Source: Saccharina japonica (lineage: Eukaryota; Sar; Phaeophyceae; Laminariales; Laminariaceae). From it: a stretch of DNA of 64,000 nucleotides. The stretch is from NCBI GenBank assembly GCA_008828725.1, contig MEHQ01001643.1, forward strand, positions 348,052 through 412,051, written 5' to 3'. Shown piece by piece: positions 43,691-56,100 of the stretch; positions within the stretch are counted from its first letter, which is position 1, and the number at the start of each line of letters is the position of its first letter. Both the position numbers and the translations under genes were made by a program. Below the pieces are notes generated by a model. It was not told where the DNA came from. It worked only from the letters and a program-made list of their open reading frames with translations, and searched no databases.

Positions 43691-43832
43691 ACGGGGGTGT
43701 ACTCATTAGCCACATGTCATGCATGGCCGTAGTCGATCGATCAAAGACCCTCGCATCCCTACAATGCCGGGACGGAGCACATCAGGTTTTTACCGACCAG
43801 ACACACATTGCCAGGGGGGGGGGGGGGGGGGG
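43691..43832. repeat. G-tract TIR element tip (also at 50790-50931)
   Basis: It contains GGGGTGTACTCATTAGCC, GCATCCCTACAATGCCGGGA and a terminal run of about 18 G. It is a diverged end of the 32217-33279 family, present in both copies of the large block. Confidence 0.7.
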
Positions 43833-44671
43833 GTCGAGATAACTTCAAGCGCGAAGCTGTCATCCCGTTAACACCACGACCATCGCTGGCATGGCAGCTT
43901 GCAAAAAAATAAGCCCAAAGGTGGACGAAGCGCGTGGAACCAAAGAAAACGGAAACGACTTGCAAGGCGCTCGGTCGGTTACCAGACCCTACCCTAAAAA
44001 AATAGACCCTCATATCGTAAAGGTCCGCATTAATGGAGGGCTTGCCCAGCGTAGAATATGCTACGCTTCTAGGATGTAATCGTTACAGGCTTCGCTTCCC
44101 GCTTACTTCAGCGTCGGCGTGTAGTATCTATACAGTAGTGGCCCCTCTATAGTGCCGGTTTCCCGATATAGCGCCTGTGGAATCGCTTGGCACAGATGGG
44201 ATTCACCAGTGTCGCAGTGTGGGGGGTATATAGTACCGGTTGCCGCTATAGTGTCAGTATTGTTTGCTGGCGCAGATCGGTTACTATAGAGGGACCACTA
44301 CGGTCGCCAATTTTTGCCCCGCCCCGCTAGCCGAAAAACACTGCGGTTTTAACAGTACTGACTTGGTGTTGTGCGCATACAAGCAAACACGCAAGCAAAG
44401 GCCCGGAAAAAAACTGTACAACGACTACCCACTCCACGGCAAACCTATGTCTGCGGTTCGGTCGCTAACACGCAACACGCTCGGGTCGTCGCAACGCTAC
44501 GACGCGTCCCTTCGCGACACCATCAGCAGAAACCGTTGTTATATAACCTTCGTCCGTGTGGTAGGCTGCCTTTGCCTGCGCATACTCGCAAGGACACGCG
44601 CAAATAAGCCGACGCGCTCCAGCATCGCGGCGATGGCAGCAGCGGACGCCTGGCTTGGAGTCTCGCTGCCT

Positions 44672-44900
44672 CCAGTCAGCGATCGCAAAGCTGGTGGCGG
44701 AGCGCACGAACCCCGCCAGGTCAGCGCCGCTGAACCCGCGGGTTTTCTAAGCGAGGTAGGCGTCATCCACCGCCGGGGACACAAGCCCCGCGTCCCCGGC
44801 CTTACGGGGGTGTATCGCGAGGATTTGCCGACGCCCGCCGCGTCCGGCACGTTCACTCGGCGTGACGCGACCCTCCCCGCCTTTCTCGGGGGGCGGTAGG
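44672..44900 (-). pseudogene. NSF: broken fragment of NSF/Sec18 (AAA+ ATPase), copy 1
   Basis: On minus, three pieces in two frames match the end of the D1 ATPase of NSF: VNVPDAAG, then RRQILAIHPRKAG...VDDAYLA, then KTRGFSGADLAGFVRSATSF. In plants and yeast this region reads LPDEAGRLQIL..IHT, then TKN(Y/F)SGAE(L/I)EG(L/V)V(K/R)SA(T/S)S(Y/F)A. A frameshift separates the first two pieces. A TAG at 44747-44749 sits where an acidic or polar codon is expected before KTRGFSG. No upstream P-loop or Walker B was found. NSF disassembles SNARE complexes, but this copy cannot encode a working ATPase. The opposite strand is open for 211 codons, which I take to be a shadow. Confidence 0.65.
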
Positions 44901-45457
44901 ACAAGCAGCGAGCGGGGAAGGTCCGAATACCGAGCTTCGAGCGGCACGATGTGCCATCGAAACAAAGCACAATCAATGTTGGGGGGTGCAGCGAACCCCA
45001 CCGTATGGCGTGTTTCCTATCCGGGGGGAGGGAAAAAAAGGCGAAAAAGGGGAGGGGGGGGGCAACAATTGCCGCGGCCCCGGCTGGTCTACCTACTAAC
45101 GAACCTAATACAAAGGGGGAGAGAAATACGCACACAAAAATAAGACACAGGAAAGAAAAATGGTACAGGTAAGCAACAAAACCGAACTACTCACTAGTCC
45201 CTTCGATGACGTTTTAATACTTATGTATCGGATCCCTGGCTCCGAAAGACATCCCATCCCTTCTTACAACAATGCTAGGCTCCCACACAACTCCGAGGCA
45301 CGCTCCCCCCGCCCACCCTCCACTAAGGCGCACGGACAGCCCCCCTCCCTGCCTGCGGCACTCCCCCACCCGCGCTAAGCGCAAGTCAATACTTCGGCGG
45401 CCCTGAAAAATACGCAGCTGCTGCGGCCGCCGGCACTACCGCCACCCGCGGCTGGCT

Positions 45458-45955
45458 TTACTCGACAGTATACGGTGGCGGCAAATCGCCCGCATCTCCC
45501 GGTTGCTGCGACCCCGCTCCTGGTAGTGGTGGCACCGAAGCCGAGGCTTCCTGTCCCACACCGCCCACCTGAGGAACAGCCGCAGGAACCCCTAGCGGCG
45601 GCGGCTGCTGCTGCTGCTGCTGCGCGGGCGTTACCGGCAAAACCGCTCCAGGCGGCCTCCTATTGGCCGGGGCAATCTTGTTCGTCTCCATGTACTGTAT
45701 GAACTGACCGGGGATCTCGGCGAGAACGTGCTTCGCGAGGGCGTGCTGCGCGGCGGAACCGAAACCGTTAAAATCGCGAAACGGCACGAATTGAACCATG
45801 TCGCGGCTGGCCACCTTGCCGGTGAAGGGGGAGGTGAGGCGCTGCCTGTCTCCGTCCAGCTGCTCCATGGCCGCGAAGTCGCCCTGGCCCACCCCGACGA
45901 TGACTATGGACAGCGGCGAGTCGGCCGCATCTACGATGGCCGCGATGGTCCCGTC
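45458..45955 (-). CDS. extra copy of the copine terminal exon
   Basis: This exon is identical in product to 52557-53054, with the same pyrimidine-rich acceptor (TTTCTTTTTCAAG) and the same PPPYTVE end. No other copine exon lies between it and the second copy, so it is an orphan exon. It most likely represents the other allele placed in tandem by assembly. A true segmental duplication is the alternative, in which case it could serve as an alternative last exon. Confidence 0.7.
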   Translation of the reverse strand, partial: DGTIAAIVDAADSPLSIVIVGVGQGDFAAMEQLDGDRQRLTSPFTGKVASRDMVQFVPFRDFNGFGSAAQHALAKHVLAEIPGQFIQYMETNKIAPANRRPPGAVLPVTPAQQQQQQPPPLGVPAAVPQVGGVGQEASASVPPLPGAGSQQPGDAGDLPPPYTVE

Positions 45956-45974
45956 CTTGAAAAAGAAACAGAAA

Positions 45975-45996
45975 ATAAATAAATAAACAAACAAAG

Positions 45997-46037
<41 letters not shown>

Positions 46038-46140
46038 AAGAAAGAAATAATAAATAAACAAACAAATAAAATAAATAAACAAATGAACAAATACAAATAC
46101 ATACATGAATGAACAAACAAATAAACAAATAAATACTGCT
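45975..46140. repeat. AAAT/AAAC/AAAG microsatellite (also at 53074-53239)
   Basis: Long runs of AAATAAAC, AAAG and AG lie immediately intronic of the copine terminal exon in both copies, with the same length in each. On minus this forms an extended T-rich tract before the acceptor. Confidence 0.9.
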
Positions 46141-46457
46141 AAACATGTACTAAAAAACACTAGTGGTTGTGAGAGGTCGAGGGTTTCATTGAAATTCATC
46201 TTCGTAGGCCCCTGAAAAAAAAACGCAGAAAAACCTTAAAGTTTTTGGGAGAGAGATCGAGGATTACGTCGAAACTCATGCTCGCAACCTGTGCTTAGGT
46301 CGCACGCACATACGAGCTGGGCCAGCCGAAATAATGTTTTTAAAGCAGATTGGCTATGCCCCGACCAATTTAATGAATTTGGACCTGGAATTTGGACACA
46401 GTGTAGATCATGTACTAACCAACACACTTGCCGCCTGCCCTTTTTTTTTTTTTTTAG

Positions 46458-46818
46458 AAGTCGGTCGCCCCGATGGTCTAGAGGTAACCTCGAACGCTTC
46501 TGAACGTTGATGTCTGGAGTTCGAATCTCACGTGGGTCGGACTTTTGAGTTTATTTGCAAAAATAAATAAAAAACGGAATCAACTGCTGAGAGCGCCAAT
46601 TAATAGTAGCGTGGGTAGGCACAATTCGATGCGAGTCGACGAGGGAAGGAAAGGCTGAAGTCTTCTCGCGATAAAAATGCAAGGCAAGAACCGTAGTGGG
46701 GGAGGAGGGAGAGGAGCCTACTTTGTGACCCCGGATCTGAGTTACGACTAGGCAGGGAGAAAGGCGGAAGTGCGAAGATAATTAATGGGATGGACAAAAA
46801 AAAAAAAAAAAAAAGTGA
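46458..46818 (+). mobile_element. tRNA-derived SINE, near full length
   Basis: The head has an A-box-like TGGTCTAGAGGT and, about 40 bp on, a B-box-like AGTTCGAATCTC, as in RNA polymerase III promoters of tRNA genes. The body includes GAGAGCGCCAATTAATAG, GAGTCGACGAGGGA and TTTGTGACCCCGGATC, and ends with GATGGACA and an A run of about 18. It encodes no protein. Confidence 0.75.
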
Positions 46819-48479
46819 ATAGGACCAAAATATTGTTAGTAAAAATAGGGAAGTAAAACGGTTTTTGTGTGTACCATAAGGAAATAGAGAGCTTTACCGT
46901 AGGTGTACCATAAGGAAATAGAGAGGTTTACCGTAGGTGTACCATAAGGAAATAGATAGGTTTTTGTGCGTACCGTAAGTCCTACTTATTATGCCCGCAG
47001 TAGAGCATAAATAACGTGTGTGACGAGGGTCAAGAAGCGAAGCGATAGCTAATACATAATACATACCCTGGTATGTATCCGTATACGAGCGGCGCAATTA
47101 TTCTGCGCTTCAGAACTGAAAAGCGTCTCAAATTAATTCCACTCTCCGCTTCTCGGACGAAAACAAAACCGTTCGTCCATCCCGCTCATCCCGCCGGCAC
47201 GGTGTGGTACGGCACGGCACGGAGCGGAGCTAAGCCGGACGCCGGTGAAGGTCATTCACGAAAGCCGTTCACGGCCATACTCGGTTTGTGGTATGGCATG
47301 GTATCACCAAAAGAGCGGCGAGCACCCACCACAACGAGAGGAAGTGCTGTGCCGGTTTCCAGATTCAGATTTCAGAAGGACGTATTATAGGTACTACTTA
47401 TAGGCGGATTGTAAGCTTTATCCACGACGCGGGCTTACGCAAACTGGGTACAGCAGTACAGCAGTCAGAAGTATTTCATACCTATAATACCTCTGGCACC
47501 TGCTAATATTTTCAGATTGTTTCACTCCGCTGCGGCCGTATGCAAGCTGCATCTTTCGATATTTCACATTCATGTACCAGGTATACACCACCAGTACCTG
47601 GTACTGGTACCTTTTTAGGATGAAGAATCGGCACGGACACTGGGTGTGCTGGATGTCGACGGGTAGAAAGGAAGGTTTAATGTGAAGAACACACACACAC
47701 CTGGTGTTGAGGAAATTCATACCTGCTGGTACTGCTGCTGTACCTGGCCTATATGGGGTATTAATTTTTTTTGGAGGGTCATGTGATACCCTAACGACTT
47801 TTTTGTTCATCGATATCGTATATATCCAACAACTTAAGAACTGGTCCCCCATATTTGGGTACAAACTACTTATTATTAGTGTGGGATATGTTTTTCATTT
47901 CTGAATGGGTTAATGCTACTGTACTTAGCTCACAGGGTTGTGAGAGCTGTGACGCTAGCCCTTGGAACCGTTTTTCGACTTTGAAACCGAACACTGCCCT
48001 CAATCTCAACCCTGGGAAAATTCTCAGAATGAAATGTAGCCAGGAGATATAATAGTGTGGACTATCAACCAGTTAGTCGAAGCTGGGCAACCTCAACCCT
48101 AGGAAATTGCTCGGAATTTTCTGGGATGTACGTATCGAAAAGTCAGTGAGAACTATCAACCAAATAGTCGAAGCCGGGCAACCTCAACCCTGGGTAATTT
48201 CTCGTAATGTTCTAGGATGTAACGAAGAGTTAGGTGAAGACTATCAACCAAGTTAGTCGAAGCTGGGCAACCTCAACCCTGGGAAAAATCTCGGAATGAA
48301 CACGTAACGAAAAGTTAGTTGTTTGGCCGCCGCCTACATGTGTAAACCATTTTGTCTAGCCGAGTCGTTAGCACGTCAGCACTACGGAGGACTGCTGCCG
48401 TAGTTGGTGTCCCTCTAGGATGAAGACTCAGTACGTATGTACGAGTCCTACTTTTAGGGGGCAGCATAGTATTAATAGT

Positions 48480-48700
48480 AGCCGGCCGCCCCGGTGGTCT
48501 AACTGGTAGCCACGAAGCCTGTAGGGCCGGATGTCGAGGGTTCGATTCTCCCCATGGAGGTTTTTATTCTCAAATGACACCGTCTGTCGAGAGCGCATAT
48601 TATACGATGGGTAAGCAAAATTCGACGAGAGTTGACGAGGGAAGAAAGTGCTGAAAGTCGCGTCGCTGTGTAAATCATAAAGAGGGGAAATGGAACGGTG
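48480..48700 (+). mobile_element. tRNA-derived SINE, head and part of body
   Basis: CCCCGGTGGTCTAACTGGTAG (A box) and GGGTTCGATTCTCCCC (B box) start the element. The body (AAATGACACCGTCTGTCGAG, GAGAGTTGACGAGGGAAG) matches the other copies, then diverges without an A tail, so it is 3'-truncated or chimeric. Confidence 0.75.
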
Positions 48701-48959
48701 AGTTGACCAAGCTCGAGGTTCATTCGATGGTACCGTTGCCCGCATGAGTTCGCACTTGCTGGCGCTGGTGTCAAAAGGTTTCGAAACGGCATTGCTTGGT
48801 TCTTCGATAATTGACTACGTACGGCTGGCAACGCGAACAGCATTTTGTATTTCCAAAACATCAAAGTTCAAGTAAGATCGCCAAGAAGCAGTTAATTGTT
48901 CGTTTTCCCCAAACTGCTCTGCTGTAAATGGGCGGTCACAACCAAACGTCGACAAGGGA

Positions 48960-49615
48960 ACCGTTGGTACCACTTCTGTAAGTACAAGGGTCTAATCCTG
49001 AAGGCACTCTTGGGTTTTTCTAGCCCTTACTGATGCTCCGATGCAACTTTGAGGGGCCTGGCCTTAAAAAGTGGAGTACCAACTGCCATGTCTTCGTAGG
49101 AAAGGGGCTGTAAGAGTCTAACACGCGTTACTGCGTACCGAGTATGAACTACGTGAGTGGACACATAGTTAAAATTATGCGGCAATTTAGCCTACCTCGT
49201 AGATGCTGTGATAAAGACCGTACGGGTATACGAGTAACACCATATAGATGTCGTTTTTGTGGGAGTTGCATATAGACAGAGTCAACTGGGCCCAAAACGG
49301 TCTATATCTACTGATCTTGTAAACTACCAGGTACCTGTGATGTTACTACGGGGGACCATAGTAAATAGGACCTACGGTAAGAAACAAAAATCTACCAGGT
49401 GTATATATACATTTCCAATTTCTCTATTTTTTACTAACAATATTTTGGTCCTATTCTACTTCTTTTTATTTCTTTTTTTTTTCCATCCCATTACATTATC
49501 TTCGCACTTCCGCTTTCTCCTCCCTAGTCGTAACTCAGATCCGGGGTCACAAAGATAGGCTCCTCTCCCTCCTCCCCCCACTACTGGTTCTTTTTGCATT
49601 TTTATCGCGAGAAGT
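48960..49615 (-). repeat. composite repeat, copy A (inverted relative to 57030-57860)
   Basis: Read on minus, it contains in order the SINE 3' body (truncated by the N at 49616), its A tail, AATAGGACCAAAATATTG, then GGTCCTATTTACTATGGTCC, GGTACCTGGTAGTTTAC, TAGACCGTTTTGGGCCC and GTGCCTTCAGGATTAGACCC. The same order is found at 57030-57860, so the SINE and flanking sequence travel as one unit or were jointly duplicated. Confidence 0.65.
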
Positions 49616-49616
49616 N
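49616..49616. other. single N at a contig join
   Basis: One N lies inside a reverse-orientation SINE, and the next base begins the second copy of the large block. Confidence 0.99.
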
Positions 49617-51770
49617 GCAACACAAAAACGCAAAACGTAACTCAAGGAGCTTAAAATAGCCTGGCTACAACAGCGGTGTACAATACTACTGGTGACTTGA
49701 ATTAGCTAAGCCTCTTAAGTACATCCTACGCAAAAAACAAGCCACACAGCCGACAGAAAAGAAGGTAGAAGGAACGACAAAAAACGTTATTCATTGCTAA
49801 AAACAAAACAAAACACACACAACAAGCGAACTTTCGTATGAGAGGAGAAATCTAGATACAGTACAACGCAATCCTCATCGTTTTCAAGTCAAAGCCTGCA
49901 CATGCATACCAAGCGTTTTCCGGGGCACACGCTGCATCGAAACTCCTTTCTGCTGTCAATACATTCATCACGGACTGCCCCCCCCTCCCCCCGCGCGCCA
50001 AACCCAATCGACGGAGAGACACCTCCCGCTTCGCCCCCGACATCGAGAAGGAGACACCTTACACACCTGTCGACAATCCCTATTAATAGGTACTCCTCTC
50101 AGCAACGAACCATTTTTTTCGCGCTTCGGGCAGGCACGATCTACATTATTATCTAGATCCCCTATTTTTTTTATTTTTTTTTAGCGGTTTTAGGATGTTG
50201 TGCAAGAAAACCTGCACCATACAGATCCCGCACGGCAAAACAAAGTGATGCGCGCGCAGGGGATTTACTATGTGTCATACAGATATATATTCCACCCGGT
50301 AGACATGGCCTACAGCAGGTGGTGCAGATAATATCCAGCCAAGTATAAATCAGGGACGGGACATAATTGCCACGAAATATCTAAATCTTGGAGCGGGGAT
50401 CTGACCTGTCTCATGTACGACAGTTTTCAGAGCCCGTTTCACGCTCATCTAAAAAAAACGCCCTCTGATTACAAACAAAACCCATGTACGTAGATGCCGG
50501 AAGACGCAAAACACGCGCCTTCGGCCCCAAAAAATATGCGGAAGAAGTGCCCATCACGCACAAAGCATTTATCAGCCGGCGACGCCAAACTCACGACGCT
50601 GCCTGCTCCCATCATCACCAACGGGCGCGTGCCGGGCCCCGTGGTGTTGCCTACTGCTTATGCTTCTCTTCCCCTTTGCGGGGCCAACTTCTGATTCCTC
50701 CCGGAAGGGGTTTAACTACCTTGTCTGGTGTCGTTACAGCCTGCGGTACACCAGTTTTCTGATTGGTCAAATATCCTTTCACCAAGGGGACGGGGGTGTA
50801 CTCATTAGCCACATGTCATGCATGGCCGTAGTCGATCGATCAAAGACCCTCGCATCCCTACAATGCCGGGACGGAGCACATCAGGTTTTTACCGACCAGA
50901 CACACATTGCCAGGGGGGGGGGGGGGGGGGGGTCGAGATAACTTCAAGCGCGAAGCTGTCATCCCGTTAACACCACGACCATCGCTGGCATGGCAGCTTG
51001 CAAAAAAATAAGCCCAAAGGTGGACGAAGCGCGTGGAACCAAAGAAAACGGAAACGACTTGCAAGGCGCTCGGTCGGTTACCAGACCCTACCCTAAAAAA
51101 ATAGACCCTCATATCGTAAAGGTCCGCATTAATGGAGGGCTTGCCCAGCGTAGAATATGCTACGCTTCTAGGATGTAATCGTTACAGGCTTCGCTTCCCG
51201 CTTACTTCAGCGTCGGCGTGTAGTATCTATACAGTAGTGGCCCCTCTATAGTGCCGGTTTCCCGATATAGCGCCTGTGGAATCGCTTGGCACAGATGGGA
51301 TTCACCAGTGTCGCAGTGTGGGGGGTATATAGTACCGGTTGCCGCTATAGTGTCAGTATTGTTTGCTGGCGCAGATCGGTTACTATAGAGGGACCACTAC
51401 GGTCGCCAATTTTTGCCCCGCCCCGCTAGCCGAAAAACACTGCGGTTTTAACAGTACTGACTTGGTGTTGTGCGCATACAAGCAAACACGCAAGCAAAGG
51501 CCCGGAAAAAAACTGTACAACGACTACCCACTCCACGGCAAACCTATGTCTGCGGTTCGGTCGCTAACACGCAACACGCTCGGGTCGTCGCAACGCTACG
51601 ACGCGTCCCTTCGCGACACCATCAGCAGAAACCGTTGTTATATAACCTTCGTCCGTGTGGTAGGCTGCCTTTGCCTGCGCATACTCGCAAGGACACGCGC
51701 AAATAAGCCGACGCGCTCCAGCATCGCGGCGATGGCAGCAGCGGACGCCTGGCTTGGAGTCTCGCTGCCT

Positions 51771-51999
51771 CCAGTCAGCGATCGCAAAGCTGGTGGCGGA
51801 GCGCACGAACCCCGCCAGGTCAGCGCCGCTGAACCCGCGGGTTTTCTAAGCGAGGTAGGCGTCATCCACCGCCGGGGACACAAGCCCCGCGTCCCCGGCC
51901 TTACGGGGGTGTATCGCGAGGATTTGCCGACGCCCGCCGCGTCCGGCACGTTCACTCGGCGTGACGCGACCCTCCCCGCCTTTCTCGGGGGGCGGTAGG
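51771..51999 (-). pseudogene. NSF: broken fragment of NSF/Sec18, copy 2
   Basis: Identical to the relic at 44672-44900, with the same frameshift and the same stop codon (51846-51848), as expected if the two blocks are alleles or a very recent duplication. Confidence 0.65.
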
Positions 52000-52556
52000 A
52001 CAAGCAGCGAGCGGGGAAGGTCCGAATACCGAGCTTCGAGCGGCACGATGTGCCATCGAAACAAAGCACAATCAATGTTGGGGGGTGCAGCGAACCCCAC
52101 CGTATGGCGTGTTTCCTATCCGGGGGGAGGGAAAAAAAGGCGAAAAAGGGGAGGGGGGGGGCAACAATTGCCGCGGCCCCGGCTGGTCTACCTACTAACG
52201 AACCTAATACAAAGGGGGAGAGAAATACGCACACAAAAATAAGACCCAGGAAAGAAAAATGGTACAGGTAAGCAACAAAACCGAACTACTCACTAGTCCC
52301 TTCGATGACGTTTTAATACTTACGTATCGGATCCCTGGCTCCGAAAGACATCCCATCCCTTCTTACAACAATGCTAGGCTCCCACACAACTCCGAGGCAC
52401 GCTCCCCCCGCCCACCCTCCACTAAGGCGCACGGACAGCCCCCCTCCCTGCCTGCGGCACTCCCCCACCCGCGCTAAGCGCAAGTCAATACTTCGGCGGC
52501 CCTGAAAAATACGCAGCTGCTGCGGCCGCCGGCACTACCGCCACCCGCGGCTGGCT

Positions 52557-53095
52557 TTACTCGACAGTATACGGTGGCGGCAAATCGCCCGCATCTCCCG
52601 GTTGCTGCGACCCCGCTCCTGGTAGTGGTGGCACCGAAGCCGAGGCTTCCTGTCCCACACCGCCCACCTGAGGAACAGCCGCAGGAACCCCTAGCGGCGG
52701 CGGCTGCTGCTGCTGCTGCTGCGCGGGCGTTACCGGCAAAACCGCTCCAGGCGGCCTCCTATTGGCCGGGGCAATCTTGTTCGTCTCCATGTACTGTATG
52801 AACTGACCGGGGATCTCGGCGAGAACGTGCTTCGCGAGGGCGTGCTGCGCGGCGGAACCGAAACCGTTAAAATCGCGAAACGGCACGAATTGAACCATGT
52901 CGCGGCTGGCCACCTTGCCGGTGAAGGGGGAGGTGAGGCGCTGCCTGTCTCCGTCCAGCTGCTCCATGGCCGCGAAGTCGCCCTGGCCCACCCCGACGAT
53001 GACTATGGACAGCGGCGAGTCGGCCGCATCTACGATGGCCGCGATGGTCCCGTCCTTGAAAAAGAAACAGAAAATAAATAAATAAACAAACAAAG

Positions 53096-53136
<41 letters not shown>

Positions 53137-56100
53137 AAGAAAGAAATAATAAATAAACAAACAAATAAAATAAATAAACAAATGAACAAATACAAATACA
53201 TACATGAATGAACAAACAAATAAACAAATAAATACTGCTAAACATGTACTAAAAAACACTAGTGGTTGTGAGAGGTCGAGGGTTTCATTGAAATTCATCT
53301 TCGTAGGCCCCTGAAAAAAAAACGCAGAAAAACCTTAAAGTTTTTGGGAGAGAGATCGAGGATTTCGTCGAAACTCATGCTCGCAACCTGTGCTTAGGTC
53401 GCACGCACATACGAGCTGGGCCAGCCGAAATAATGTTTTTAAAGCAGATTGGCTATGCCCCGACCAATTTAATGAATTTGGACCTGGAATTTGGACACAG
53501 TGTAGATCATGTACTAACCAACACACTTGCCGCCTGCCCTTTTTCTTCTTTTTTTTCCTCGAGAGAGACACGACGATCCAAAAATCGAAAATGCAAAAGC
53601 GATCAAAACTACTTGAAAAAAAAAAAAATCAAAAAGGGCAGGCGGCAGGTATTTTTGCACGCACGGTTCAAAGACGTGGTTAAAATTTCAGAGTAAAACT
53701 CTCGAAATTGGTCGGGGCATGGCGGAAATACCATTTTTCCCGTAATTACTTGACTTATATATGGAATCGAGTTTTGGTCATATCTCTTGATGGGTGGCGA
53801 ATTGGGCAACGAGACTTACATCGATCTTCTCCTTGTGTCCTCAGCATTGTCTTCACCAAATTTCATGTTGATCGAAAATGACATTTTTTATACGAAATTA
53901 GAATGAAAAAAATGTTGTTTCCGAGTTTTCGCGGATATCTCGGCGAGATCGAGTCGAGAAAAAAAGATGTAAATAATTTTTCATATACCGTTTTTTTTTG
54001 CACAAGCACTGGTATGTCAGGGTTGGCGCTTGAAATCTGTGTATCCTAATTCGCAGTGGTTCACGAGATTCGACTTTAGACTTTAGGAAGCTTTGTACGT
54101 TTCTTGGCTGGCCCAGCTCGTACATGTTTTTTTTCCTTTTTCCTTCTCTCTTCTTCTCTTTCTCTTTCCTTTTCCCTTTGGGTTGATTTCATTTTCTCTT
54201 GGTTGAGGTGTACGACGGTGTACGACGTGCCACATCAGTTTTGATGTACGAGTACGTATATATATACCGTACTCGTACTGCGTTGTACTTTGTATTTTTT
54301 TGTATATTATTTTTCCTTGAGGTATTCTTCCACTCCAGAGTTTTTTTTTTTTTTTTGGAGCCTGTCCTGTGACCACGGACAATTTTTTTCACGATCAGTT
54401 AATGAATGTGAGAACAACGACATACTTTTTTTTTTTTTTTTCCATCTCACTTAATATCTTCGCACTTCTTATAAACGTAACTACAGTAAATAATACCAGG
54501 GGTACTCTATACTGACAAAAAAAACAGTGGCAATCAGGAGGGTTGAAGGAGCTATTTATATCATATTTGTTCAAAAACTTGAAAACGAATTTGACTGTAA
54601 CGGGGGACGATAGCGTGGGTAAGCAAAATTCGACGAGAGTTGACGAGGGAAGAAAGTGCTGAAATCTTCTCGCGATAAAAATGCAAAGCAAGAACCGTAG
54701 TGGGGGAGGAGGGAGAGGAGCCTACTTTGTGACCCCGGATCTGAGTTACGACTAGGCAGGGAGAAAGGCGGAAGTGCGAAGATAATTAATGGGATGGACA
54801 AAAAAAAAAAAAAAAAAAGTGAATAGGACCAAAATATTGTTAGTAAAAATAGGGAAGTAAAACGGTTTTTGTGTGTACCATAAGGAAATAGAGAGCTTTA
54901 CCGTAGGTGTACCATAAGGAAATAGAGAGGTTTACCGTAGGTGTACCATAAGGAAATAGATAGGTTTTTGTGCGTACCGTAAGTCCTACTTATTATGCCC
55001 GCAGTAGAGCATAAATAACGTGTGTGACGAGGGTCAAGAAGCGAAGCGAGAGCTAATACATAATACATACCCTGGTATGTACCCGTATACGAGCGGCGCA
55101 ATTATTCTGCGCTTCAGAACTGAAAAGCGTCTCAAATTAATTCCACTCTCCGCTTCTCGGACGAAAACAAAACCGTTCGTCCATCCCGCTCATCCCGCCG
55201 GCACGGTGTGGTACGGCACGGCACGGAGCGGAGCTAAGCCGGACGCCGGTGAAGGTCATTCACGAAAGCCGTTCACGGCCATACTCGGTTTGTGGTATGG
55301 CATGGTATCACCAAAAGAGCGGCGAGCACCCACCACAACGAGAGGAAGTGCTGTGCCGGTTTCCAGATTCAGATTTCAGAAGGACGTATTATAGGTACTA
55401 CTTATAGGCGGATTGTAAGCTTTATCCACGACGCGGGCTTACGCAAACTGGGTACAGCAGTACAGCAGTCAGAAGTATTTCATACCTATAATACCTCTGG
55501 CACCTGCTAATATTTTCAGATTGTTTCACTCCGCTGCGGCCGTATGCAAGCTGCATCTTTCGATATTTCACATTCATGTACCAGGTATACACCACCAGTA
55601 CCTGGTACTGGTACCTTTTTAGGATGAAGAATCGGCACGGACACTGGGTGTGCTGGATGTCGACGGGTAGAAAGGAAGGTTTAATGTGAAGAACACACAC
55701 ACCCATATAGGCCAACGGTAAGCAGACCAGTACAATCCTGGTGTTGAGGAACCAATCTCAATAGCAGCTGTACTGGTAAACTTTTCCTCGAAAACCACTC
55801 AGGTTGTGTGGTGTTGGTCTGCTGTATCTTCACAACGGATCTTGAATAACTCGGTGCCTATTAATTTCCTTTTATTGGACCTGCTCAGGTGAAATATCCC
55901 CATAAGAACGACTAGTTTGTTTCGATGCGCATCCTTCTTGTTCATTATCACTACCAACAACATATTAGAAGCTTGAGCTCAGCCGACCACGCTATAATTC
56001 TGGGTGGTGACGTAATACCTACTTTATTGAGTATACCTGAGCGTAGATAATGTGCATAATTTATACCTGATTTCATGAGAGAAAGGCGCTTAAGTGCTAC

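Larger units (their letters stand above)
42518..47700. repeat. large duplicated block, copy 1
   Basis: From 42518 the sequence matches 49617 onward at a constant offset of 7,099 bp for about 3.9 kb, with only four substitutions that I can see (43217, 45147, 45224, 46266). Around 46447 the copies diverge for 155 bp here versus about 1,055 bp in copy 2. Identity then resumes from 46610 to about 47700 at an offset near 8,004. It contains an extra copine terminal exon and an NSF relic. Confidence 0.95.
49617..55705. repeat. large duplicated block, copy 2
   Basis: See the entry at 42518. Copy 2 is about 905 bp longer because of the segment 53546-54611, which includes the rest of a TIR element. 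Copy 2 is the one contiguous with the other copine exons. Confidence 0.95.

Noticed and set aside
44264-44899. 211-codon plus-strand frame (and its copy at 51363-51998)
   Set aside because: The recognisable protein signal (NSF D1 end) is on the minus strand, and the plus frame is a GC-driven shadow without a family.
46458-46545. Functional tRNA gene (also 48480-48560)
   Set aside because: A and B boxes are present but I see no matching acceptor stem, and the sequence continues into a shared body and A tail, so these are SINE heads.
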